A stretch of DNA of 64,000 nt from positions 1,736,001 to 1,800,000 of the forward strand of contig NZ_CP154631.1 of the NCBI RefSeq assembly GCF_039555755.1, given 5' to 3'. The notes under the pieces were generated by a model. That model made no database searches, was not told the origin of the DNA, and worked only from the letters and a program-made list of their open reading frames with translations. A program made the translations under genes and the position numbers. The stretch is from Pseudomonas sediminis. GTDB taxonomy: Bacteria > Pseudomonadota > Gammaproteobacteria > Pseudomonadales > Pseudomonadaceae. Shown here piece by piece: positions 53,956 to 62,310 of the stretch; position 1 is the stretch's first letter, and each line of letters opens with the position of its first letter.

Positions 53956-54751
53956 TTTGATGGCGGAACTCAAGGAGCTGCGCCTGCACGGCATGGCCAC
54001 GGCCTGGGCGGAGTTAACTGCACAGGGTGAGTCGAACACAGCCTCGTCCAAGTGGCTGCTCGAACACCTGCTGGAACAAGAGCACACAGATCGCGCCATG
54101 CGCTCGGTGAGCCACCAGATGAACATGGCCAAGCTGCCGATGCACCGCGATCTGGCCAGCTTCGATTTCAACGCCTCTAGCGCCGACGCACGCCTGATCA
54201 GCGAGCTGGCCAGCCTGGCCTTTACCGACACCGCGCAGAACGTGGTGCTGATCGGTGGGCCAGGCACCGGTAAAACCCACCTAGCCACCGCGCTGGCCGT
54301 GTCCGGCATCACCCGGCATGGCAAGCGCGTGCGCTTCTACTCCACGGTCGATCTGGTCAATCTGCTGGAGCGCGAAAAACACGACGGCAAAGCCGGGCGG
54401 ATCGCCCAGGCACTGCTGCGCATGGATCTGGTCATCCTCGACGAACTGGGTTATCTGCCGTTCAGCCAGGCTGGCGGTGCGTTGCTGTTTCACCTGCTGT
54501 CCAAGCTGTACGAACACACCAGCGTGGTGATCACCACCAACCTGAGCTTCGCCGAATGGTCGAGCGTGTTCGGCGACGCCAAGATGACCACCGCCCTGCT
54601 GGATCGGCTGACCCACCACTGCCACATCGTCGAAACCGGTAACGAGTCCTATCGCCTGCAACACAGTAGCTTGGCGGCCCAGGCCAAGATCAAATCACGG
54701 GAGCGAAAGCGTAAGGGCGGCCAGGAACCGGAGGACGATGAGTCGTTCTGA
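53948..54751 (+). CDS. istB: IS21-family helper ATPase IstB
   Basis: 267 aa from the ATG at 53948. AAA+ DnaC-like ATPase with Walker [12 protein letters not shown] (about 105-115), Walker [15 protein letters not shown], and a basic C-terminal tail ([10 protein letters not shown]). It selects targets and activates IstA. Its last 60 or so codons occur again in the remnant at 16067-16250. Confidence 0.95.
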   Translation: MRDLMAELKELRLHGMATAWAELTAQGESNTASSKWLLEHLLEQEHTDRAMRSVSHQMNMAKLPMHRDLASFDFNASSADARLISELASLAFTDTAQNVVLIGGPGTGKTHLATALAVSGITRHGKRVRFYSTVDLVNLLEREKHDGKAGRIAQALLRMDLVILDELGYLPFSQAGGALLFHLLSKLYEHTSVVITTNLSFAEWSSVFGDAKMTTALLDRLTHHCHIVETGNESYRLQHSSLAAQAKIKSRERKRKGGQEPEDDESF

Positions 54752-54917
54752 TTTCATGGTGACGACGGCCTGCTGCATGGCTGCATGTGGCAGGTCTTCA
54801 ACAGCTGAACTGGGACAGCGAGGGAGTGGGTTCAAAAGCAGCTGCGCTGGTAGACTTATCCACAGTTGCTGGTAACAAAATCAGCAATCCGCCCTGGGTC
54901 AAATTTCAATCGGCAGG

Positions 54918-56192
54918 GTGGGTCAATTTTCCATCAGCGCCAACAACCTGATCGGCCGCCTCGACCGTGACCCGGCCAGCCAGCGCGAACAGAAGCAGCA
55001 ACTGCACTACGACGCCAGCGGGCGCATCATTGCCAGCCAGGACCTGATTCGCGGCAATCTGGAAACCTACAGCTACGACGCCGCCGCCAACCTGCTGCAC
55101 CCGGTGGGCGGCGACGCCGCCAGCAGCGGCTGGGTGCGCCACAACAAACTGCTCACCTACCAGGACAAGCGCTACCGCTACGACGCCTTCGGCCGCCTGG
55201 TGGAAAAACGCAGCGGTCGTCACCAGGTGCAACGGCTGAGCTACGACGCCGAACACCGCGTGCGGGAAGTGACCAACAACGACGGCAGCCGCGTGGTCAT
55301 GCGCTACGACCCGCTTGGCCGGCGTATCGGCAAAAGCCACTACGATGTCCACGGCGTACTGCTCGGTCAGACCGACTTCACCTGGGACGGCCTGCGCCTG
55401 CTCAGCGAAACCCGCAACGGCCGGCACAGCCTCTACCTCTACGACGAAGGCAGCTACGACCCGCTGGCGCGCGTCGATGGCCAGGGCGAACACGCCCGCC
55501 TGCGCTACTACCACACCGATCCAAACGGCTTACCGCAGCAACTCACCGAAGACGATGGCCGCTGCATCTGGCAGGCCCGTTATCAAGTCTGGGGCAACAC
55601 CCTGGCCGAACAGCAGGAAAGCTTCTTTGTCGAAGAGCAGAACCTGCGCTTCCAGGGCCAGTACCTGGACCGCGAAACGGGGCTGCACTACAACACCTTC
55701 AGGTTCTACGATCCGGATATCGGACGGTTTATCAGCCCGGATCCGATTGGGTTGAACGGTGGTCTGAATTTTTACGCCTACAGTCCCAACCCGTTTGGGT
55801 GGATTGATCCATTGGGCTTGTCTTGCCGCCTGAACTACGTTGGCAGAACCCCTGGAAAAAACAGCCGTACGGGCAAAGCGGTGATAGCGCGGATGCGAGC
55901 CGAAGGCAAGATCATCGGTACCGGGAAAAACATGAGGTTCCAGAGTACTGATAAAAAATGGTATTCGATTAAAGACGCTGATATGGCTCATAAAACCGAT
56001 GCCGTTAAGTATTGGAACTCAAAAGGCGGTTTTCATGGTGCCAAAACCAAAGAGGTGAGGGGGTGGATGCGTGACCCCGACAATTATGAGCTGGAATACT
56101 ATTCCCATAACCGGTCCAAAGGCGCGCTCCTGACGGACAGGTACCGGGATCCCGGCGATTTTATTGGCCCCGCAGAAAAGCCCATTTATTAG
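54918..56192 (+). pseudogene. 5'-truncated Rhs polymorphic toxin with C-terminal GH-E nuclease domain
   Basis: An open frame starting with a GTG inside the IS right end runs into rhs at 54946. Rhs/YD repeats follow: YDASGRI, YDAFGRLVEKRSG, YDPLGRRIGK and others. The core ends with the standard RFYDPDIGRFISPDPIGL and WIDPLGL (about 262-301). The variable tip (302-424) reads NYVGRTPGKNSRTGKAVI, DKKWYSIKDADMAHKTDAVK, YWN, EVRGWMRDPDNYELE, NRSKGA. This is the GH-E family of HNH/endonuclease VII-type toxins. The N-terminal 1000 or so residues needed for secretion are missing, so the toxin is probably not delivered. Confidence 0.88.
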
Positions 56193-56207
56193 TAAAGGAC
56201 CGGCGTG

Positions 56208-56642
56208 ATGAAAGACCTGGCAGACGTGAACTCGACACTCGCAGACGAAATAATGTGCGTCATGGCATCGGGTAACGAACTTGATGAGCAAAACAAAAAA
56301 GAACAAGCTCAAGCCCATTACCAGAAGGCTTGGGACTTGCTTCCTGAGCCCAAATTGGAGTGGACACCCTTGTCATCGTGGGTCACAGGTTCGTTTTTCA
56401 ATCTGCATTTCGACAATGGGGATTTCGAGGCGGCCAAGCACTGGGCACAAAAGACCTTGGATGGGCGGGAGTCGGATATCGATACAGGGCCGTTGATTAA
56501 CTTGGGAATGGTCTACTTTGAACTGGGAGACCAAGCCCAAGCCTACAAATACTTCAATGAAGCCTACAACTTTGGCAAGGCGCGAGCTTTTCAGGAACGG
56601 CCCAAAAAATACCTGAAATTCTACCTGGAAAAAAAGCCCTGA
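56208..56642 (+). CDS. TPR-like protein, candidate immunity protein for the GH-E toxin
   Basis: About 144 aa from ATG 56208 (AAAGGA 10 nt upstream; a GTG at 56205 is possible). Two tetratricopeptide-like units: AQAHYQKAWDLLPEP (about 34-48), and LGMVYFELGDQAQAYKYFNEAYNF (about 98-121). No signal peptide. It starts 15 bp after the rhs stop, the standard position of the immunity gene of a polymorphic toxin. Immunity function is inferred from position. Confidence 0.75.
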   Translation: MKDLADVNSTLADEIMCVMASGNELDEQNKKEQAQAHYQKAWDLLPEPKLEWTPLSSWVTGSFFNLHFDNGDFEAAKHWAQKTLDGRESDIDTGPLINLGMVYFELGDQAQAYKYFNEAYNFGKARAFQERPKKYLKFYLEKKP

Positions 56643-56657
56643 ACAAAGCTTCATTTT

Positions 56658-56728
56658 GCGAAAAGGGGACAGATTTAATTTCGGCCACTAGTGTTGTGGT
56701 TCAATAAATAAATCTGTCCCCTTTTCGC
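56658..56728. repeat. GGGGACAGATTTA palindromic repeat, copy 1
   Basis: A perfect 20-bp inverted repeat: GCGAAAAGGGGACAGATTTA (56658-56677) against 56709-56728, with a 31-bp loop containing CCACTAGTGTTGTGGTTCAA. A second, degenerate copy lies at 57414-57475. These flank the DUF1963-like fragment and look like short mobile or recombination elements. Confidence 0.8.
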
Positions 56729-56809
56729 TTAAATCCTTAGGGCGTTGTAAATAAATTATGGATATATACACAATAACCCCATGCGATAAAGAGGAAAGCT
56801 TTATATGGT

Positions 56810-57364
56810 TTGGGGGGTTATATTTTTAAGTCTGAATGGCCAGGAAATCCGGATGGCGAATATTTGGCACTTATACTTACTATCGACTGTAAAGAAATAA
56901 AAACAGAAACTGGATATGCCAGCCTCCCGGATGATGGGTTTATCCATGTATTCTCTACATATGACAGCAATACATATTTTCTAGACTTAATAACATATGA
57001 TGACGCTCTAAAGCAGAGTACAGAGCAATCTCCAGGTTACACATTGGTTGTTCATTCTACATCTAGAGAGAAAACTTTAGCTCCTGGCATAAAAATTCCA
57101 CGAAAAAATGCAGAGTTAAAACTAAAGCAAGTTGATCCGAATACCAACTATGTAGGTTCCTTGTTGGCGCAGAAGTCAGTTGGTAGGCCGCTATCTAGAG
57201 AACTTGAAACGGATTATTATTTTCTAGGGCAAATATATTCCTCTGACTGCCCAGCTCCATACCAAGACGCCTTGTATCTTACTGATGCAACGGCATGTCT
57301 ACTGATGAAGAAGAAATCAGAAAGAAATGGACAAGTAGGGATGTTTTTTGTGTGTGAGTCGTAA
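56810..57364 (+). pseudogene. DUF1963-like fragment, 5'-truncated, possible orphan immunity gene
   Basis: The frame is open from 56777 to 57364, but the first possible start is a TTG at 56810 with no ribosome site. The sequence opens in what appears to be the middle of a domain: LGGYIFKSEWPGNPDGEYLA, LILTIDCKEI, LPDDGFIHVFST. This resembles DUF1963 (YwqG type), where a GG.P...WP..L..L.QI core follows an N-terminal part missing here. AT-rich unlike the core genome. DUF1963 proteins are frequent as immunity genes in toxin loci, so it may be a displaced immunity remnant. Function unproven. Confidence 0.5.
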
Positions 57365-57366
57365 AG

Positions 57367-57475
57367 CGAATATTTGGGTGGAACACGAATGTTCTGAATA
57401 TTCGGGGCGCGGATAAAGAGGCAGATTTATTTTCAACCACTGGTGTTGTGATTCAATAAATCTGTCCCCTTTTCT
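57367..57475. repeat. Hairpin plus degenerate GGGGACAGATTTA repeat, copy 2
   Basis: CGAATATT (57367-57374) pairs with AATATTCG (57397-57404), with a nested GAACA/TGTTC stem inside. Then 57414-57475 repeats the 56658 element: a worn left arm (AAAGAGGCAGATTTATT) and an intact right arm (AATAAATCTGTCCCCTTTT), with ACCACTGGTGTTGTGATTCAA between. The reading frame of the next gene begins at the end of this repeat. Confidence 0.65.
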
Positions 57476-57488
57476 CTGCAAACTGCGG

Positions 57489-57794
57489 TTGAAACGTTCG
57501 GAATACCCGGAGACATTTGGTCATATCGATGGTGCTATTAAGAAGGGACACCCCTACATTGTGACCATTCAACGTGATACCGCTAAGCTGAACCGCAAAC
57601 TCAGTTTGAAAGATGTCAAGACCAAAAAAGGCAAGGATCGAGACGAATGGCCAATGGCGATGTTTAAAGAGGGTGGTAGCGGCGCGAGTGTCAAATATAT
57701 CGACCCTAGCGATAATCGCGGCGCTGGATCTAGCATTGGCAATGTCCTATCCGATCTTCCCAACGGAACCAGAATTAAAATCGAGGTTTATTGA
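57489..57794 (+). CDS. Orphan NucA/NucB-type deoxyribonuclease domain (displaced toxin tip)
   Basis: 101 aa from a TTG at 57489; upstream the frame runs straight back into the palindromic repeat, so no natural start or carrier is present. Recognisable NucA/NucB pattern: YPETFGHI, then [20 protein letters not shown] (about residues 47-66), [19 protein letters not shown], and [12 protein letters not shown]. The acidic DEWP, glutamate of KEGG, and asparagine of DNRG correspond to the family's active-site region. Lacking the Rhs core, it looks like an orphan toxin cassette that could be recombined onto an Rhs protein. Its stop overlaps the next gene's ATG. Confidence 0.75.
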   Translation: MKRSEYPETFGHIDGAIKKGHPYIVTIQRDTAKLNRKLSLKDVKTKKGKDRDEWPMAMFKEGGSGASVKYIDPSDNRGAGSSIGNVLSDLPNGTRIKIEVY

Positions 57795-58273
57795 TGGAAA
57801 GTAAAACACAGTCTGTAGATTTATTAATATCCCACAGCCAAATTCAATTTCGTGCGCGCCATTTCGACGAGGCGTCTAGTCAATGGGGTAAGGTTAATCT
57901 AGAGCAGGGGGCGGTTCTGCATCGTGACTACGTTGTATTTGATCCTCTGCCTGAAGACGCTTTCGGTGCGAACGTGTATTTGAGCCTAACAAATAGTTTT
58001 GCTCTAGATGAAACTGCTCAGCGTTGTATCGTTGTGCCGTTTCACGTCACAAATCCTGCACATGTGGAAGTTGCATCCGCAACTGAAAAATTCAAAGTCG
58101 AACTGGATTTGGTAAAGCGTGACTATGCGTTGTACTTTGAAGTCTGTGAAGGCGACGAGATTTTCTACAAGATAACCTTGGTCCCGGTGGACGCAAAAGT
58201 CGAACCCAAGTACTTGCTAGATGATCCATGGGGCGGCGAGAAAGATCTGTCACTCGTCGAGGGCTTTCGATAA
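57794..58273 (+). CDS. ComJ (Nin)-like nuclease inhibitor, cognate immunity protein
   Basis: 159 aa, ATG at 57794 sharing one base with the NucA-like stop (TGATG). The segments DLLISHSQIQFRARHFDEAS, then VVPFHVTNPAHVEVASATEK, and KRDYALYFEVCEGDE line up with Bacillus ComJ (LSISYHQF..., VTVPFHVTENGIHIES, KGDYQLTCW). ComJ inhibits NucA in Bacillus competence. The same pairing here implies immunity to the adjacent nuclease domain. Spacing and coupling support a toxin-immunity unit. The likeness was judged by eye. Confidence 0.75.
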   Translation: MESKTQSVDLLISHSQIQFRARHFDEASSQWGKVNLEQGAVLHRDYVVFDPLPEDAFGANVYLSLTNSFALDETAQRCIVVPFHVTNPAHVEVASATEKFKVELDLVKRDYALYFEVCEGDEIFYKITLVPVDAKVEPKYLLDDPWGGEKDLSLVEGFR

Positions 58274-58376
58274 AGGGCTAGACTTCTTACTTATATTGCC
58301 CTCGGCAGCAGGCAGTCCAAAGGGTGGTTCGCATGTTAAAGAGTAGGCTTGAATGGCCAGTACAGATTAGTTAGGA

Positions 58377-58793
58377 GTGAAAAGTTGTCTTTATTTTCAA
58401 GGCATGAAGAACCTTATTAAAAATAAAAAACGACTATTTGATGGCGCTGAAAGCGATTTCTACGTGTTCAGCTCAATATTGGATACGCCAGATTTCAGAG
58501 CAGTGCTCTTCGACAACCGGCAGGCCCAGTATTTATGGGAACTGGGTGAACGGCAGGCAGATGCGCTGGTAGGTCTGATTCCTGGGGCAAAAAAATATAT
58601 GGATTTTCCAGGCGATACGCCCGCGTATAAGCAGGGAAATCTTGCTCTTTACGTGCAGCGCGTTACTGGTCGAGACGCCAATCATTCGGTGTTCATCGTC
58701 GTAGCTGCAGGAGAAGCGCAACCTGCGCGCTTCGTGATCGATTTGTGTGGCGTGTTTGCGGATGGTGAAAGCTGCCATGTACCAACTGATTAG
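58377..58793 (+). CDS. Unknown 138-aa protein downstream of the ComJ-like gene
   Basis: 138 aa from a GTG at 58377; the ATG at 58404 is an alternative, and neither has a well-spaced ribosome site. Content: KNLIKNKKRLFDGAESDFYV, DFRAVLFDNRQAQYLWELGE, ADALVGLIPGAKKYMDFPGD, NHSVFIVVAAGEAQPARFVI. Mostly alpha/beta, no signal peptide or membrane span. Codon use is intermediate between the AT-rich cassette and the core. It may be another immunity gene of the toxin locus; no family recognised. Confidence 0.6.
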   Translation: MKSCLYFQGMKNLIKNKKRLFDGAESDFYVFSSILDTPDFRAVLFDNRQAQYLWELGERQADALVGLIPGAKKYMDFPGDTPAYKQGNLALYVQRVTGRDANHSVFIVVAAGEAQPARFVIDLCGVFADGESCHVPTD

Positions 58794-58981
58794 CGTCAGG
58801 CTCAAGTCGTGGTTTTTTGCGGTTGCCTTTATGGCAAAAGGCTTACACGCCGAAGCGCAACGGACTTCTCCCGCCGCGGCCGTGGGCTGGCTAATCTACA
58901 CACACCTACCGGGAACTGGATGTCCCGAGTCATGGAAGACAGACCGCGCCAGGACGGCAAACGACAGGATGTCGGAAGGTC

Positions 58982-59009
58982 AAAAAAAACCCGCTTCGGC
59001 GGTTTTTTT
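58982..59009. terminator. Bidirectional terminator
   Basis: A run of eight A, a CCGC-TTCG-GGCGG-type stem (58991-59002) and a run of seven T. It works in either direction and separates the toxin region from the diguanylate cyclase gene. The rest of the 58794-59121 gap has nothing I recognise. Confidence 0.85.
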
Positions 59010-59121
59010 GTTGCCTGCAGAAAAGTCTGGCGACGCTGAACGCCGTAGCAGGGCATGACTCAGGTCTTCCAGAAGAGAGCTGTTAGCCTTCCAGAAATCA
59101 CCAGTAATCCGAGCCCTTCCC

Positions 59122-60240
59122 TCAGTCCGCCGTAGCCAGGACCTGCGTATTACGCCCGGCATGCTTGGCGCGATAGAGCGCGGTGTCGGCCTTGAGCAGC
59201 ATGCCGTAAACTCCGGCGCTAAAGCTCAAGGCGATGGTCTTGTCGTCGACCTGCACCGGGTGCTGGGTCAGGGATTGGCGGAGCTGATCGACCAGTTCTA
59301 GCGCGCCATTGGCGTCGGTGCCGGGCAGGATCAGCAGGAATTCCTCACCACCATAGCGGCCGATGCTGTCGTTACGCCGCAGACGCTGCTGAAGATGGTC
59401 CGCGCAGTGCCTGAGCACGTCATCGCCGACCAGGTGTCCGTGGCTGTCGTTGATCTGTTTGAAGTGATCCAGATCGAGCATGGCGATGGACAGCGGCGTG
59501 TGTTGGCGGCGGGCGCGCTCCAGCTCGTCGATGAGTCGTTCGAGTATCGCCAGGCGATTGGGCAGCCGGGTAAGCGTGTCGCGCAGAGCGGTCTGGCGCA
59601 GCTCCGACTCGATCCGCTCGCGCGACAGCAGTACCAGGCCGAAGGAGAACATGATGATGGTGGCGGCGCCGAGGGCGACCGATACGGTCTGCTTCAGGTT
59701 GCTGACGTCGTAGTGCATCTCCGCTGGCGCACCGCTGAGGATGACCGCCACGCGAATGCCCAGGCCGAACAGGCTGATGCCTGCGCCTAGCATCAGGATG
59801 CGATGGGCGCGCCCACCCTGCACGGCATGGAGACGGCTCAAACGCAGGATCACTAGGCATTGAGTGAACAGCAACAGGCAGGCCACCAATTGGCGGGGTT
59901 CTTCGGTGTGGATCAGCAGGCTGAGCAAAGCGCCCAATAGCAGCGGGAAAGCGAAGGCCAGCCGCCATGGCGGGCGGCGGCCATGGATCAGCGGCAGGCT
60001 GACGGTGTAGAACGCCAGCGCGGTGGACAGCAAGGTGTTGGCCAGCACATAGGTCAGCCACATCGAGGCCAGCCCGAACAGGGTAAAGCCGATGTAGGCC
60101 AGCGCATGGGAGAGCATGCCCAGCCCAGTGGTGAGCATGCCGTCGCGATGACGCAATTGGCCAACCAGGATCAGACAGCTACCCATGATCACGGCGACCA
60201 GCGCGACGGCTCCGAACAGTGTCTGGGTGTGGGCGACCAT
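59122..60240 (-). CDS. Membrane-bound diguanylate cyclase (GGDEF)
   Basis: 372 aa. Seven or so hydrophobic segments in residues 8-215 form a membrane sensor region. A GGDEF domain follows from about 217: LRDTLTRLPNRLAI, DLDHFKQINDSHGH, and active site RYGGEEF. The inhibitory I-site RRND lies five residues before the active site. Predicted to make cyclic di-GMP from GTP at the inner membrane. Odd point: between the strand FSAGV and helix LLKADTALYRAK only three residues remain, where related domains have about 12-15, so activity may be altered. Confidence 0.92.
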   Translation of the reverse strand: MVAHTQTLFGAVALVAVIMGSCLILVGQLRHRDGMLTTGLGMLSHALAYIGFTLFGLASMWLTYVLANTLLSTALAFYTVSLPLIHGRRPPWRLAFAFPLLLGALLSLLIHTEEPRQLVACLLLFTQCLVILRLSRLHAVQGGRAHRILMLGAGISLFGLGIRVAVILSGAPAEMHYDVSNLKQTVSVALGAATIIMFSFGLVLLSRERIESELRQTALRDTLTRLPNRLAILERLIDELERARRQHTPLSIAMLDLDHFKQINDSHGHLVGDDVLRHCADHLQQRLRRNDSIGRYGGEEFLLILPGTDANGALELVDQLRQSLTQHPVQVDDKTIALSFSAGVYGMLLKADTALYRAKHAGRNTQVLATAD

Positions 60241-60308
60241 ATCGGCCTTCTGGTTCTAGGGGGTTGCTTAACTCTAGTGCAATCCCCTGTCACATTGCTC
60301 GTGTTCGA

Positions 60309-61241
60309 TCAGGCCCACCAGTAGCGCACCATATGGAAGAACACCGGTGCGGCGAAACATACCGAATCGAGGCGGTCGAGCATGCCGCCGTGGCCTTCGA
60401 TCATGTGGCCCCAGTCTTTCACACCACGGTCGCGCTTGATCGCTGACATCACCAGGCCGCCGGCGAAGCCGAGGATGCATACCAGCAGGGCGAACAGTGC
60501 GGCCTGCCAGAAGGCGAACGGCGTGATCCAGCAAAGCATGGCGCCGATCAGCGTCGCCAGGGCTACGCCACCGACAAAGCCTTCCACGGTTTTCGAGGGT
60601 GAGAGATTCGGCGCGATCTTGTGTTTGCCGGCCAGCTTGCCGCAGACGTACTGCAGCACGTCGGAGAGCTGCACGACGATGATCAGCCAGGCTATCAGCA
60701 GCAGATTGCGCCCCTCGTAGCCGGGAATGTCCAGGGTCAGCAGCGCCGGTACCGAAGAGATGCAGTACACGGCGATCATCAACCCCCACTGCACCTTGGC
60801 CGCGCGCTCCAGATAGCGCGTGGTATCGCCGCCCAGCGAGGCGAGGATCGGCAGCAGCAGGAACAGGTAGACCGGGATGAAGATAGCGAACAGGCCATAC
60901 CAGCCCAGGGCGATCAGCAGGTATTGCATCGGCAGGGCGAAGTAGAAGGCGGCCACCAACGCCGGGTAGTCGCTGCGCCGGGTCGGCGTCAGGGTCATGA
61001 ACTCGCGCAGCGCATAGAACGACACGAAGTAGAACAGCACGACGACGCCGACGTTGCCGAACAGGAAGGCGATGCCGATTACCAGCACCATCATCCACCA
61101 GGCGTTGATCCGCGCGTTGAGGTTGTCGATCACCGGGTTGGGCTGATCGCCACTGCGCCGCTTGAGGACGAAGCCGACCAGGCTGGCCAGCAACAGCAGA
61201 GCACCGATACCGGCGAACAGCAGCAAAGTGTTGTTATCCAT
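60309..61241 (-). CDS. CdsA-like phosphatidate cytidylyltransferase
   Basis: 310 aa, about eight membrane helices. The CDP-diglyceride synthetase signature is intact: SAIKRDRGVKDWGHMIEGHG, then GMLDRLDS (about 268-295). It makes CDP-diacylglycerol from phosphatidate and CTP. It is probably not the housekeeping cdsA, which in Pseudomonas lies with uppS and dxr; here it is the last gene of a phospholipid cluster. 1 bp after the acyltransferase gene. Confidence 0.9.
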   Translation of the reverse strand: MDNNTLLLFAGIGALLLLASLVGFVLKRRSGDQPNPVIDNLNARINAWWMMVLVIGIAFLFGNVGVVVLFYFVSFYALREFMTLTPTRRSDYPALVAAFYFALPMQYLLIALGWYGLFAIFIPVYLFLLLPILASLGGDTTRYLERAAKVQWGLMIAVYCISSVPALLTLDIPGYEGRNLLLIAWLIIVVQLSDVLQYVCGKLAGKHKIAPNLSPSKTVEGFVGGVALATLIGAMLCWITPFAFWQAALFALLVCILGFAGGLVMSAIKRDRGVKDWGHMIEGHGGMLDRLDSVCFAAPVFFHMVRYWWA

Positions 61242-61242
61242 C

Positions 61243-61866
61243 TCAGGCCTCCTCGGGTGCTAGTGCCAGCAGGGCGTTACGCGCGCGTTCCAGGAAGGCA
61301 TCTTTGCCCTCCCCCTCGATGGGCTCCAGTGCCGCACCGAAGCTCAGGGTGCACAGCAGCGGCAGCGGCAGCGCCCGGCCCTTGGGCATCACCCGATTGA
61401 GGTTGGCGATCCACACCGGCACCAGCTCCACGTCCGGCCGCGCCTGAGCCAGGTGATAAAGGCCGCTCTTGAACGGCAGCAACGGCTCGTCGCCGAGGTT
61501 GCGCGTGCCCTCGGGGAAGATGATCAGCGAGTCACCGCCGTCCAGCGCATCGAGCATCGCCTGCAGCGGGTTGACCCCTTCCTCCTTGCGCTCGCGGTCA
61601 ACCAGCACACCGTTGAACACCTTGTTTATCAGAAAGCTGCGCACCCCCGGCTTTTGCCAGTAGTCGGCGCCGGCTACCGGCCGGGTGCGCTTGCGCAGCT
61701 CCGGTGGCAGCGACGCCCAGAGCAGGACGAAATCGCCATGGCTGCTGTGGTTGGCGTAGTACAGACGTTGCGTCGCCTGCGCGGTGCTGCCGAGCCACAG
61801 GGCTCGGGCACCGGTCAGCAGGCGAGCCGCCGAGGTGATGGCGAAAGCGGTCAATGCAGCGAGCAT
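61243..61866 (-). CDS. PlsC-like 1-acylglycerol-3-phosphate acyltransferase
   Basis: 207 aa. Acyltransferase motifs: block I NHSSHGD (NH-x4-D, about 39-45), the KVFNGVLVDRER block II, block III FPEGTRN (about 116-122) and the VPVWIANLNRV block IV. It acylates lysophosphatidate or a related head group, giving the substrate for the CdsA-like protein. One short N-terminal hydrophobic stretch anchors it to the membrane. Confidence 0.9.
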   Translation of the reverse strand: MLAALTAFAITSAARLLTGARALWLGSTAQATQRLYYANHSSHGDFVLLWASLPPELRKRTRPVAGADYWQKPGVRSFLINKVFNGVLVDRERKEEGVNPLQAMLDALDGGDSLIIFPEGTRNLGDEPLLPFKSGLYHLAQARPDVELVPVWIANLNRVMPKGRALPLPLLCTLSFGAALEPIEGEGKDAFLERARNALLALAPEEA

Positions 61867-61875
61867 GGCGACTCC

Positions 61876-62310
61876 TTAAGCGAAAACGATGAAGAACCCG
61901 AGTACGACGATGACGATCTGTAGCAGCAGACACAGCGCCTGTTTGCGCAGCAGGCCGAGTGCGCCCTGAGAGCGAAGGCTCCAGGTGCGGCCAGCCTGCT
62001 GGGCATTTTGCAGGCCCAGATTTTGTAGGGCCTGATCCAGTGCATGAGTCTGGCTGTCGAGTTGTTCGCCGGCTTCGGCCAGGCGTTGGAACAGCTCGGC
62101 ATCCAGCGCCACGCGCAGCGCCCAGTATTTTTCGGCCAGGCCGGTGATCAGCAGCACGGCACAGAGCAGCGCCAACATCAGGCTCGCGGGGGCGCCAAGC
62201 CAAGGCGCCAGGCCAAAGACCACGGCGACCAGGCTCAGCGCGCTGGAGCAATGATCGAGGCTGCGCCCCCGTCGCAACTGTGCCGCGACCAGCAGCAGAT
62301 CAGCCTGCAT
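61876..62310 (-). CDS. Small membrane protein of the phospholipid cluster, unknown
   Basis: 144 aa from the ATG at 62310 (GGAGG 6 nt upstream). Two hydrophobic segments near the N-terminus (SLVAVVFGLAPWLGA, SLMLALLCAVLLITGLAE), a soluble helical middle with glutamine/alanine, and a C-terminal membrane helix (LLLQIVIVVLGFFIVFA). It overlaps the phosphatase gene by 11 bp. Function unknown; likely an accessory of the surrounding lipid enzymes. Confidence 0.75.
   Translation of the reverse strand: MQADLLLVAAQLRRGRSLDHCSSALSLVAVVFGLAPWLGAPASLMLALLCAVLLITGLAEKYWALRVALDAELFQRLAEAGEQLDSQTHALDQALQNLGLQNAQQAGRTWSLRSQGALGLLRKQALCLLLQIVIVVLGFFIVFA

Larger units (their letters stand above)
52341..54945 (+). 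mobile_element. Complete IS21-family insertion sequence (istA-istB)
   Basis: 2605 bp. Terminal inverted repeats: left TGTTGCCGCTGACCGAAAAC, then TGACCCA; right (reverse strand) TGTTGGCGCTGATGGAAAAT, then TGACCCA. A second internal copy of the GAAAA.TGACCCA motif sits inside each end, as expected for IS21. It carries overlapping istA and istB. Flanks are unrelated (hsdS on the left, rhs on the right), and no target duplication is visible, so the present junctions arose by deletion or recombination after insertion. A 378-bp inverted copy of its right end lies at 15873-16250. Confidence 0.93.

Noticed and set aside
54937-54945. Target-site duplication of the complete IS
   Set aside because: Sequences outside the two ends (ATGCC on the left, ACCTG on the right) differ; the last nine bases shared by all ends belong to the terminal repeat itself.
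58747-59058. 103-codon frame after the 138-aa gene, reading through the terminator
   Set aside because: It runs through the A-stem-T terminator at 58982-59009 and has no ribosome site; composition is not protein-like.
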